Shown here piece after piece: positions 1 to 6,286 of a stretch of DNA of 7,304 nucleotides. The notes beneath the pieces were generated by a model, which ran no database searches, was not told the origin of the DNA, and saw nothing but the letters and a program-made list of their open reading frames with translations. This stretch comes from Bauldia sp. GTDB taxonomy: Bacteria; Pseudomonadota; Alphaproteobacteria; Rhizobiales; Kaistiaceae. The stretch lies in the NCBI GenBank assembly GCA_020442095.1, contig JAGRKY010000564.1, forward strand, positions 1 to 7,304, given 5' to 3'. Position 1 is the stretch's first letter, and every line of letters begins with the position of its first letter. The position numbers were made by a program, and so were the translations under genes.

Positions 1-509
1 TGCGTGCCGTTGCCGTGATGGACGTCCCAGTCGACGATCGCGACGCGCTCGGCGCCGTGGACCCGCTGGGCATGCCGCGCAGCGATGGCGGCATTGCCGA
101 AGAGGCAGAAGCCCATCGCCTCCGAGGGTTCGGCATGGTGGCCCGGCGGCCGGATCGCGCAAAAGGCATTGGCGACCTCGCCGCCCATCACCGCGTCGAC
201 GGCGAGGCAGGCGGCGCCGACGCCGCAGGACGCGGCCTCGAAGCTCTTCGGCGACACCCAGGTATCGGCGTCGAGCGGCACCTCGCCCTCTTCCGGGATC
301 CTGGCCCGCAGCCCGGTGATATAGGCCTCGGTATGGGCGAGCGCGATGACCGCATCCTCGGCCGGCCTGGCGCCGCGGCGGATCAGCGGGTCGAACTTCT
401 CGGCGGTCAGGACGTCGGTGATCGCGCGCAGCCGCTCCGGCCGCTCGGGATGCCCTTCGGGCACGTGGTGCTCGAGGAATATCCCGTCGGTAACTAGCAG
501 CGTGGCCAA
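1..509 (-). CDS. Histone deacetylase family protein (zinc amidohydrolase), 3' end cut by window edge
   Basis: The first 169 codons of a class I/II-type deacetylase are present; bacterial members usually have about 300-370 residues. The family removes acetyl or other acyl groups from lysines, polyamines or small amides using a zinc-bound water. Visible motifs are the N-terminal GHPERPERL (19-27), the active-site histidine pair in RPPGHHAEP (120-128), and DWDVHHGNGT (160-169), whose second Asp and first His are two of the three zinc ligands. The third ligand lies beyond the window. The start is read as TTG at 509: the next in-frame codon group upstream ends in a stop, an AGGGG Shine-Dalgarno lies 8 bases before it, and the resulting N-terminus (xATLLVTD) has the usual family form. 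It lies 18 bases after the crotonase gene and is probably cotranscribed with it. The true substrate cannot be told from sequence; acetoin-utilisation-type or acetylpolyamine hydrolase are alternatives. Confidence 0.93.
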   Translation of the reverse strand, partial: MATLLVTDGIFLEHHVPEGHPERPERLRAITDVLTAEKFDPLIRRGARPAEDAVIALAHTEAYITGLRARIPEEGEVPLDADTWVSPKSFEAASCGVGAACLAVDAVMGGEVANAFCAIRPPGHHAEPSEAMGFCLFGNAAIAARHAQRVHGAERVAIVDWDVHHGNGT

Positions 510-517
510 GAGCCGAT

Positions 518-522
518 CCCCT
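518..522 (-). promoter_or_regulatory. Shine-Dalgarno deciding the TTG start of the deacetylase gene
   Basis: On the minus strand this reads AGGGG, 8 bases before a TTG codon at 509. There is no ATG or GTG start between the in-frame stop and the first conserved residues, so this site supports the TTG start. Confidence 0.6.
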
Positions 523-527
523 GGTCG

Positions 528-1280
528 TCAGACCCTGTTGCGATCGAGGAAGTCGAGCAGCGCGTCGTGCGCCGCCGGCGAATGCAGGAGTTCGGCAAAG
601 CTGTTCGCCTCCTGGGATATCCGGTGAACCACCTCGCGACGATCGCCCCGCATCAGCCGTCTTGCAAGCCGTACCGCCTGCGGCGGTTTGGCCGCCAGGG
701 CGCGGGCATAGCTCATCGCCACCGGCTCGAGGTCCTCCGGCACCACGATGCGGTTGATCAGCCCCGCCATCAAGGCGCGCTGCGCGTCGAATTGCTCGCC
801 CATCACCATCAGCTCGAAAGCAAGGTGATAGCCCATGATGTTGGGCGCGAGCAGGCTCGATCCCGCTTCGGGCGGCAAGCCGAGGCCGGCGCATGGCGAG
901 GAGAAGACCGACCACTCGCTGGCGACGACGAAGTCGCAATGGAACAGCATCGTGGTGCCGATCCCCATCGCGAGGCCGTCGACCGCCGCGATCATCGGCT
1001 TGTCCAGCGTCGCCAGCGTCTTGATGAAGCGAAGCGGGCTGTCGCCGAAGGCGGCCATGTCGACATAGCCACGCAGGTCGTCGATATCCTGGCCGGCGGT
1101 GAAGACGCCGGGCATTCCGGTGAAGAGAACGACGCGGATGCCGGTGTCGTGATCGGCCAGCGCGAGCGCATCCGCGGCCATCTCGAACATTTCGGCGGTC
1201 ATCGCATTGCTTTTTTCCGGCCGATCAATGCGGATCGTCTGTACGCCTTCGACGACATCGACCGAGATAGGTTCATCCAT
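528..1280 (-). CDS. Crotonase/enoyl-CoA hydratase-isomerase family protein, ECI2-like active site
   Basis: A complete 250-residue crotonase-fold protein, of typical length for the family, acting on acyl-CoA thioesters in the cytoplasm. Seen: the CoA/oxyanion-hole segments TAGQDIDDL (61-69) and DGLAMGIGTT (101-110), then HCDFVVAS (114-121) and LGLPPEAGSS (133-142). By my alignment to rat mitochondrial enoyl-CoA hydratase, its two catalytic glutamates (E144, E164) are replaced here by Thr110 and Cys130. A glutamate is present at 138, where delta3-delta2-enoyl-CoA isomerases of the ECI2 type carry their single catalytic acid. An isomerase that moves double bonds during unsaturated fatty acid oxidation is therefore more likely than a hydratase. 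The ATG at 1280 is chosen because it follows the upstream stop by 25 bases and gives a standard N-terminus. The purine-rich GGCGAGGG upstream is somewhat far for an ideal ribosome site. The gene lies between the acyl-CoA dehydrogenase and deacetylase genes in one apparent operon. Confidence 0.93.
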   Translation of the reverse strand: MDEPISVDVVEGVQTIRIDRPEKSNAMTAEMFEMAADALALADHDTGIRVVLFTGMPGVFTAGQDIDDLRGYVDMAAFGDSPLRFIKTLATLDKPMIAAVDGLAMGIGTTMLFHCDFVVASEWSVFSSPCAGLGLPPEAGSSLLAPNIMGYHLAFELMVMGEQFDAQRALMAGLINRIVVPEDLEPVAMSYARALAAKPPQAVRLARRLMRGDRREVVHRISQEANSFAELLHSPAAHDALLDFLDRNRV

Positions 1281-1305
1281 CAGCGCTTGTTTCCCTCGCC
1301 TTTTT

Positions 1306-3075
1306 TCAGTTCGCAGCCAAAGGGTCGAAGAGCGCAGCCGCCGCCTGCCTCCCGAGCCCCACGGCACCAGTTTCAACGATACGCCGCAAGCCGGTGGTCT
1401 CGCCAACCAACGACTCGGCGAAATAACCCGCCACCGCAACCATCCGTGCGTTGCACCCGGCCTCGCGCCCGGACCGCATCGACCTCGCCAGCAGGACGGC
1501 CCCGAAGACCAGGCCGAACAGGCGAAGATATGCCGTCGCGATGCCGAGCAGTTCCGGCTTACGGTCCTGCCGCGACAGTTCAACGACATGCGCGGTCGCG
1601 GCGCCGAAGTCGGCGATCGCGGCTTCGAGCCGCTCCGCCACGGCGATGGTTTCGGACCCGCCGGCCGCCCGGAGGTCGAGAACCGTCTCCGACATTTCCT
1701 CGATCAGGCGTCCGACCACCGCGCCGCCCTCGAGCGTTACCTTGCGGGTAACGAGGTCGATCGCCTGGATGCCGTTCGTCCCCTCGTAGATCGCGAAGAT
1801 CCGGACGTCGCGCAGATACTGGGCGGCACCGGTCTCCTCGATATAGCCAGCGCCGCCGTGGACCTGGATGCCCAGGGACGCGACCTCGATGCCGGAGTCG
1901 GTGGCGAATGCCTTGGCCACGGGTGTCAACAAGGCAGCCCTGTGGGCCTGTGTCGGCCTTTCGGCATCGGTCCCCCTTTCGCTTAAGTCGATTGCCTGGG
2001 CGCAGGCGTAGCAAATCGCCCGGGAGGCCGCTGTGACCGACTTCATTCGCATCAGCATCGACTGGACGTCGGGATGGTCGAGAATCGGGCTCATGCCGTC
2101 GCCGGACCAGCCGGGCGCACGTCCCTGCCGTCGCTCCCTGGCATAGGCGAGCGCCTGCTGGCATGCCCTTTCGGCGACGCCGACCGCCTGGATACCGACC
2201 GACAGCCGGGTGACGTTCATCATCGTGAACATGCAGGCGAGACCGCGGTTCTCCTCGCCGACCAGGTATCCGGTCGCGCCGTCGTAAGTCATGGTGCAGG
2301 TCGGCGCCCCGTGGAGGCCGAGCTTGTGCTCGATGCCGCTCGCCGCGACTCCGTTGCGCGCCGCCGGACGGCCGTCCTCGTCGACGAGGAATTTCGGGAC
2401 CACGAACATCGATATCCCGCGCGTCCCCGCCGGCGCGTCGGGCAGCCGCGCCAGGACGAGATGGACGATGTTCCCGGCGAGATCGTGCTCGCCGTAGCTG
2501 ATGAAGATCTTCTGGCCGGTGATCCGGTAGCTGCCGTTGCCTGCCCGCTCGGCCCGCGTCGTCAGGGCGTTGAGGTCCGAGCCGGCCTGCGGCTCGGTGA
2601 GGTTCATGGTCGCCGTCCATTCGCCCGAAGCGATCTTCGGCAGATAGCGCTGCTTGAGGGCATCCTCCGCATGCGCCTCGAGCGCCATGATCGCCCCGGC
2701 CGAGAGCATCGTCCCGGTCGCAAAGGCGGCGGCGCCCGAATTCCACAATTCCTGGATCGCCATCTCGACCATGACGGGGAGATCCTGGCCGCCCCAGCGC
2801 GCGTCCGCGCTGATCCCGCTCCAGCCGGCTTCGGAAAAGCGCCGGAAAGCCTCCCGCCATCCCGGCGCCGTCGTCACCGCTCCGTCGGCGAAGCTCGCCC
2901 CCTCCACGTCGCCAACGCGGTTCAGCGGCGCGAGTTCCCTTTCGGCGAAACGCCCGGCCTCGACCAGGATCGCCTCGACGGTCTCCGTGTCGACATCGCC
3001 GAGAACCGCCGGATCGAGACCGACGATGTCGGTCAGCGTGAAGAGGATATCGGCAATCGGCGCCTGAAAGGCCAT
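1306..3075 (-). CDS. Acyl-CoA dehydrogenase, long (~590 aa) DmdC-like class
   Basis: A 589-residue FAD-dependent acyl-CoA dehydrogenase, which introduces a 2,3 double bond into an acyl-CoA and passes electrons to ETF. It is longer than the ~380-residue classical enzymes. It begins with the short N-terminal segment seen in the long class (FQAPIADILFTL, 3-14). The core has TEPQAGSDL (160-168) in the FAD/substrate region, and YEGTNGIQ (430-437) with the catalytic base Glu431. About 140 residues follow, matching the extra C-terminal domain of this class. Related enzymes include the methylmercaptopropionyl-CoA dehydrogenase DmdC and long-chain types; the substrate cannot be read from sequence. The start at 3075 is fixed by a GGAGG four bases upstream and by the family N-terminus; the frame stays open further upstream but without family similarity. 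It is the first gene of the probable operon that continues with the crotonase and the deacetylase. Confidence 0.95.
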   Translation of the reverse strand: MAFQAPIADILFTLTDIVGLDPAVLGDVDTETVEAILVEAGRFAERELAPLNRVGDVEGASFADGAVTTAPGWREAFRRFSEAGWSGISADARWGGQDLPVMVEMAIQELWNSGAAAFATGTMLSAGAIMALEAHAEDALKQRYLPKIASGEWTATMNLTEPQAGSDLNALTTRAERAGNGSYRITGQKIFISYGEHDLAGNIVHLVLARLPDAPAGTRGISMFVVPKFLVDEDGRPAARNGVAASGIEHKLGLHGAPTCTMTYDGATGYLVGEENRGLACMFTMMNVTRLSVGIQAVGVAERACQQALAYARERRQGRAPGWSGDGMSPILDHPDVQSMLMRMKSVTAASRAICYACAQAIDLSERGTDAERPTQAHRAALLTPVAKAFATDSGIEVASLGIQVHGGAGYIEETGAAQYLRDVRIFAIYEGTNGIQAIDLVTRKVTLEGGAVVGRLIEEMSETVLDLRAAGGSETIAVAERLEAAIADFGAATAHVVELSRQDRKPELLGIATAYLRLFGLVFGAVLLARSMRSGREAGCNARMVAVAGYFAESLVGETTGLRRIVETGAVGLGRQAAAALFDPLAAN

Positions 3076-3180
3076 TCGTCCTCCAAAGGTCGGGCTTGAC
3101 CGGGCGCGGTCCGAACGGCGACAACCACGGTCTCCGATCAGGACCGATTTCGAATGCCGGGATTGCCCGAAATATTCGAC
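3076..3180. promoter_or_regulatory. Divergent control region between acyl-CoA dehydrogenase and Sua5 genes, with nested dyad
   Basis: The two divergent genes must both start transcription in or near this ~100-base stretch. No convincing -35/-10 pair stands out on either strand; a TTGACC on the plus strand near 3095 has no good partner. A nested inverted repeat lies at 3150-3179: outer arms TCGAAT (3150-3155) and ATTCGA (3174-3179), inner arms CGGG (3158-3161) and CCCG (3166-3169) around a four-base loop. It could be an operator or a leader hairpin, but short arms make chance possible. The end of the stretch overlaps the first nine codons of the upstream start option for the Sua5 gene. Confidence 0.3.
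3080..3084 (-). promoter_or_regulatory. Strong Shine-Dalgarno (GGAGG) of the acyl-CoA dehydrogenase gene
   Basis: The minus strand reads GGAGG followed by ACGA and the ATG at 3075. It is the best ribosome-binding site in the window and selects this start over more distant in-frame codons. Confidence 0.8.
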
Positions 3181-4143
3181 ATGAGCAATCCGGAGGCCTT
3201 CGACGCCGGAATCGCCGCAGCGACGACTGCGTTGCGACAGGGCGCGCTGGTCGGCATGCCGACCGAGACGGTATACGGCCTCGCCGCGGATGCTACCAGC
3301 GGCGATGCCGTCGCGGCGATCTATGCCGCCAAGACGAGACCGCGCTTCAACCCGCTGATCGTCCACCTGCCATCGGCCGGGGCCGCGGAACGCTTAGCCG
3401 TCTTTTCACCGGAGGCACGTGCTCTCGCCGAGGCCTTCTGGCCGGGACCGCTGACCCTCGTCCTGCCGAAACGATCATCCGCGACGGTCGCCGAACTCGC
3501 GACCGCCGGCCTCGATACGGTCGCTATCCGGGTGCCCGCGCATCCGGTCGCCCGGGCGCTGCTCGCCACCTTCGGCCGCCCGGTCGCGGCGCCAAGCGCC
3601 AACCGCTCGGGCCACGTCAGCCCGACGACCGCCGCCCATGTCGCCGCCGATCTCGGCGCACGCGTCGCGGTGATCCTCGACGCGGGACCGACCGGCATCG
3701 GCGTGGAATCGACCATCGTCGGGATGACTGGCGACACGCCGCGGCTGTTGCGCGCCGGCGGCCTGGCGCGGGCCGACATCGAGGCGGTGATCGGCGGGCC
3801 GCTTGCCGCGCCTGAGGAACACGACGGCGCGCCCGTCGCGCCGGGGATGCTCCGGTCGCATTACGCACCGGCGGCGCGGCTTCGTCTCGACGTCGCGGAG
3901 GTGCGGCCGGGCGAGGCGCTCATCGCCTTCGGCCCCGCCCTTCCCGCCGGTGCGGAGAAGGCAGCGCGCATCATCAATCTCAGCGAAAAGGGCGATCCTG
4001 CCCAAGCGGCGGCTGGTCTCTTCGCGGCGCTCCGCGAACTCGACGCCGAGGCCGATACCATCGCCGTCGCGCCGGTCCCGGAGACCGGCCTCGGCGAGGC
4101 GATCAACGATCGCCTCCGCCGCGCCGCCGCGCCGCGCGGCTAG
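3154..4143 (+). CDS. tsaC: L-threonylcarbamoyladenylate synthase, Sua5 type
   Basis: Makes threonylcarbamoyl-AMP from threonine, bicarbonate and ATP, the first step of the t6A37 modification of ANN-decoding tRNAs; TsaB/D/E then transfer the group. The 329-residue product has a YrdC domain with PTETVYGL (36-43), the KxR motif in KTRPRFNPL (60-68) and the SxN motif in APSANRSG (146-153). It continues into the linker PGMLRSHYAP (230-239) and a C-terminal Sua5 domain, so it is the long Sua5 form, not the short ~190-residue TsaC form. Two starts are possible. ATG 3154 has AGGA ten bases upstream. ATG 3181 has no evident ribosome site but gives a 320-residue product with a more usual N-terminus. 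I list the first with moderate certainty. It is transcribed away from the acyl-CoA dehydrogenase gene and meets the J-domain gene tail-to-tail. Confidence 0.95.
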   Translation: MPGLPEIFDMSNPEAFDAGIAAATTALRQGALVGMPTETVYGLAADATSGDAVAAIYAAKTRPRFNPLIVHLPSAGAAERLAVFSPEARALAEAFWPGPLTLVLPKRSSATVAELATAGLDTVAIRVPAHPVARALLATFGRPVAAPSANRSGHVSPTTAAHVAADLGARVAVILDAGPTGIGVESTIVGMTGDTPRLLRAGGLARADIEAVIGGPLAAPEEHDGAPVAPGMLRSHYAPAARLRLDVAEVRPGEALIAFGPALPAGAEKAARIINLSEKGDPAQAAAGLFAALRELDAEADTIAVAPVPETGLGEAINDRLRRAAAPRG

Positions 4144-4144
4144 C

Positions 4145-5140
4145 TCAGGCGGCTTCCTCGGAATCGGCGGCGCTTCTGCCGCCCGCCTCGCGCCACTTCT
4201 TCATCAGCGCGGTCAGCTCTGGATCGCCGCCCTCGGGCAGCATGATCCGCAGCGTCACCAGCATGTCGCCGCGCCCGCCGCCGGCCTTGGGCAGTCCCTT
4301 GCCCTTGAGGCGGAACGCCTTGCCGGTCCCGGAATTGGCGGGAACGCTGAGCGAGACCTCGCCGTCGAGCGTCGGCACGCGGACCTTGCCGCCGAGCACC
4401 GCATCCTCGAGCGGGATGTTGACCTCGCGCTTGAGCGTGCTGCCCTCGACCTGGAAATGCGGATGCGGCACGAATTCGACGGTTATCCGCGCATCGCCGG
4501 CGGGACCGCCGAGCACGCCGGGACGTCCCTGTCCCTTCAGCCGGATCACCTTGCCGGAAGCCGTTCCCGGCGGGATCGCGACGTCGACGGTGCGTCCGCC
4601 CGGCAGATCGACCCGCGCCTTCTCGCCCTTGACCAGCTGTTCGAGCGTCACGGCAACGTTGGCCGCCACGTCCTCGCCCTTGACCGGCTGCGGGCGCGGA
4701 CCGGCCCCGGCGCCTCCGGCCGAACGCGCCCGGCCCTTGCCGAAGCCGCCGAAAATCTCGTTCAGGACATCGTCGGCGGCGAAGGGATCGCCCTCGGAGC
4801 CGCCCGTCGACCAGCGGAAGGTACGCGCGCCGCCACCCATGCCGCCGCCGGGATGGGCCTGGCCACCGCCGGCGCCGCCACCGGGGAAACCGAATCCTTC
4901 GAACCCCTGGAAGCGCGGCTTGCCTTCGGCATCGATCTCGCCGCGATCGAACTTGGCGCGCTTCTCCTTGTCGCCGACGATCTCATAGGCGGTATTCGCC
5001 TCGTTGAAGCGCTCCTTGGCCTTCGGCTCGTCCTTGTTCGAATCCGGATGGTACTTCTTGGCAAGCTTGCGGAACGCCGACTTGATCTCGGATTCGCTCG
5101 CAGTCTTGCTGACACCCAGGACGGTATACGGATCGCGCAT
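4145..5140 (-). CDS. J-domain co-chaperone, DnaJ C-terminal domain protein (CbpA-like, type II Hsp40)
   Basis: A 331-residue Hsp40 that would stimulate DnaK ATPase and deliver unfolded clients. The J domain occupies about 1-68, with the HPD motif at 31-33 that contacts DnaK. A Gly/Phe- and Gly-rich linker follows (about 79-147), then two beta-rich client-binding domains (about 155-232 and 235-303). The zinc-finger CxxCxGxG repeats of true DnaJ are absent, and the whole protein has no cysteine, which places it with CbpA/DjlA-independent type II proteins rather than the canonical dnaJ beside dnaK. The ATG at 5140 begins directly at the J domain, with only a weak GAGA purine site upstream. It lies downstream of ubiA on the same strand but is separated by 108 bases holding a terminator-like hairpin, so it probably has its own promoter. 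The tail lies one base from the Sua5 stop codon. Confidence 0.95.
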   Translation of the reverse strand: MRDPYTVLGVSKTASESEIKSAFRKLAKKYHPDSNKDEPKAKERFNEANTAYEIVGDKEKRAKFDRGEIDAEGKPRFQGFEGFGFPGGGAGGGQAHPGGGMGGGARTFRWSTGGSEGDPFAADDVLNEIFGGFGKGRARSAGGAGAGPRPQPVKGEDVAANVAVTLEQLVKGEKARVDLPGGRTVDVAIPPGTASGKVIRLKGQGRPGVLGGPAGDARITVEFVPHPHFQVEGSTLKREVNIPLEDAVLGGKVRVPTLDGEVSLSVPANSGTGKAFRLKGKGLPKAGGGRGDMLVTLRIMLPEGGDPELTALMKKWREAGGRSAADSEEAA

Positions 5141-5173
5141 GATTCTCGGACAATAACAGGGCCTATGGGATGA

Positions 5174-5191
5174 CGGAATGCAGACATTCCG
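5174..5191. repeat. Perfect 7-bp inverted repeat upstream of the J-domain gene
   Basis: CGGAATG, a four-base spacer CAGA, then CATTCCG. It lies 34 bases before the J-domain start codon, where it could form a leader hairpin or serve as a repressor site. It does not match the CIRCE consensus. No T-run follows on either strand, so it is not a typical terminator. Confidence 0.45.
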
Positions 5192-5226
5192 CCGCTCATA
5201 TGGTCATCGGCACCGCCGGATTCCAG

Positions 5227-5248
5227 CGAAAATCCGCTTGCGGATTCG
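5227..5248 (-). terminator. Terminator-like hairpin just after ubiA
   Basis: On the minus strand, immediately after the ubiA stop codon, a 7-bp stem AATCCGC/GCGGATT with a two-base centre is followed by a few T residues (TTTT, partly in the stem, then CG). The outer bases CG/CG extend it with a two-base bulge. The position is ideal for intrinsic termination, but the T-run is short, so it may be weak or act only to stabilise the 3' end. Confidence 0.5.
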
Positions 5249-6193
5249 TTAATTCACCGCCGTCAGCCAGCAATCGAGGACAAGCCCGGCGAAGAGGATC
5301 CAGCCATAGTCACGGTTGGCGCGGAAGAGCCTGAGGCAGTTGTCCGGATCGTCGGTATCGAGCGTCCGCACCTGCCAGGCGAGGTGAAGCGCGCCGAGGG
5401 CAAGACCGGCATAGGCCGCGACGCCGACCCCGGCGGCGACGAAGGCCGCCGCGAAGAGCACCGTGGCGGCGGCATAGAAGGCCGAGAGATAGGGCTTCGT
5501 CCGGGCGCCGAAGAGCCGCGCCGTCGAGCGCACCCCGACCAGCGCATCGTCCTCCCGGTCCTGGTGGGCGTAGATCGTGTCGTAGCCAATGGTCCAGGCG
5601 ATGCCGCCGAGATAGAGGAGCACCGGCGCGAGGCCGAGCTGGCCGAAGACCGCCGCCCAGCCCATAAGCGCCCCCCAGGAAAAGGCGATGCCGAGGCCGA
5701 GCTGCGGCCAGTTGGTCACCCGCTTGAGGAAGGGATAGACAGCGACCGCCGCCAGCGACGCGAACCCGACGACGATCGCGAAGCGGTTGAATTGCAGCAG
5801 CACGACGAGCCCGACGAGCGCCTGCGCGGCAAGGAAGACCGCGGCCTGCCTCGGGGTGACCTGGCCGCTCGGGATCGGCCGCGACCGGGTGCGCGCCACC
5901 TGGGCGTCGAGGTCGCGGTCTACGATGTCGTTATAGGTGCAGCCGGCGCCGCGCATCGCGATCGCGCCGATCAGGAAGAGCAGCAGGTACCAGGGGTCCG
6001 GCCATGGCCTGCCGGCAGCGTCAGCGGCAAGCGTCGCCGACCACCAGCACGGCCAGAGCAGCAGCCACCAGCCAATCGGCCGGTCGAGCCGCGCCATGCG
6101 CGCATAGGGCTTCGCCGCCGCCGGCAGATAGCGGTCGACCCAGTTGCCGCGGACGGCGTCCGCGACGGCGGAGGTGTGCGGCGCGATTGCCAT
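5249..6193 (-). CDS. ubiA: 4-hydroxybenzoate polyprenyltransferase
   Basis: An inner-membrane enzyme that joins a polyprenyl chain to C3 of 4-hydroxybenzoate, the second committed step of ubiquinone synthesis. The 314-residue product shows both Asp-rich magnesium/diphosphate motifs: NDIVDRDLD (88-96) followed by RTRSRPIPSG (101-110), and YDTIYAHQDREDD (204-216). The conserved LDRPIGWWLLLWPCWW (36-51) precedes the first motif. About nine hydrophobic spans can be drawn (near 41-57, 68-84, 117-134, 138-155, 165-184, 188-206, 236-256, 258-275, 297-312), as expected for the family. The ATG at 6193 gives a ~32-residue N-terminal lead of the kind common in alphaproteobacteria. No clear Shine-Dalgarno is seen; a GGGGTACCCC palindrome lies six bases before the start instead. 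It is divergent from the small membrane protein gene. Confidence 0.96.
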   Translation of the reverse strand: MAIAPHTSAVADAVRGNWVDRYLPAAAKPYARMARLDRPIGWWLLLWPCWWSATLAADAAGRPWPDPWYLLLFLIGAIAMRGAGCTYNDIVDRDLDAQVARTRSRPIPSGQVTPRQAAVFLAAQALVGLVVLLQFNRFAIVVGFASLAAVAVYPFLKRVTNWPQLGLGIAFSWGALMGWAAVFGQLGLAPVLLYLGGIAWTIGYDTIYAHQDREDDALVGVRSTARLFGARTKPYLSAFYAAATVLFAAAFVAAGVGVAAYAGLALGALHLAWQVRTLDTDDPDNCLRLFRANRDYGWILFAGLVLDCWLTAVN

Positions 6194-6199
6194 GGCAAA

Positions 6200-6209
6200 G
6201 GGGTACCCC
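6200..6209. repeat. Perfect 10-bp palindrome next to the ubiA start
   Basis: GGGGTACCCC is self-complementary over all ten bases and begins six bases upstream of the ubiA ATG, where a ribosome site would be expected. It may be a protein-binding site, or a chance palindrome in GC-rich DNA. Confidence 0.35.
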
Positions 6210-6248
6210 AGGCCGGCGCGGTTTTGAAGCGGACTGACGGCGGGGCGC

Positions 6249-6257
6249 TGCTACTAT
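6249..6257 (+). promoter_or_regulatory. Possible extended -10 promoter element for the small membrane protein/purD pair
   Basis: TG-C-TACTAT has the extended -10 form and lies about 30 bases before the plus-strand start at 6287. No -35 box at normal spacing is present: TTGAAG upstream is 22 bases away. Very tentative. Confidence 0.2.
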
Positions 6258-6286
6258 CCGTCGCGCGATTCGGGCGGAGCTCTCCC

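Noticed and set aside
567..1751. Long plus-strand open frame (394 codons) opposite the crotonase and dehydrogenase genes
   Set aside because: It is antisense to two well-supported genes, rich in Arg, Pro and Gly, has no recognisable motif, and is the usual antisense shadow in GC-rich DNA.
1580..3124. 514-codon minus-strand open frame overlapping the acyl-CoA dehydrogenase gene
   Set aside because: It is a frame-shifted shadow of the same gene, extremely Arg/Gly/Pro-rich and with no family motif; the dehydrogenase frame has all its signatures intact.
5164..5169. CCCATA on the minus strand as a heat-shock sigma factor -10 box for the J-domain gene
   Set aside because: The CCCAT core is present, but no CTTGA-like -35 box lies at the right distance upstream.
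3803..5173. 456-codon plus-strand open frame across the Sua5 end and opposite the J-domain gene
   Set aside because: It overlaps two genes with clear domains and shows only low-complexity composition.
5141..5248. CIRCE or ROSE heat-shock elements before the J-domain gene
   Set aside because: Neither the CIRCE arms nor the ROSE pairing sequence next to the ribosome site is present.
5384..6286. Upstream extension of the small membrane protein frame, opposite ubiA
   Set aside because: The frame is open by chance opposite ubiA and highly charged; the ATG at 6287 with its GGAG site is the sensible start.
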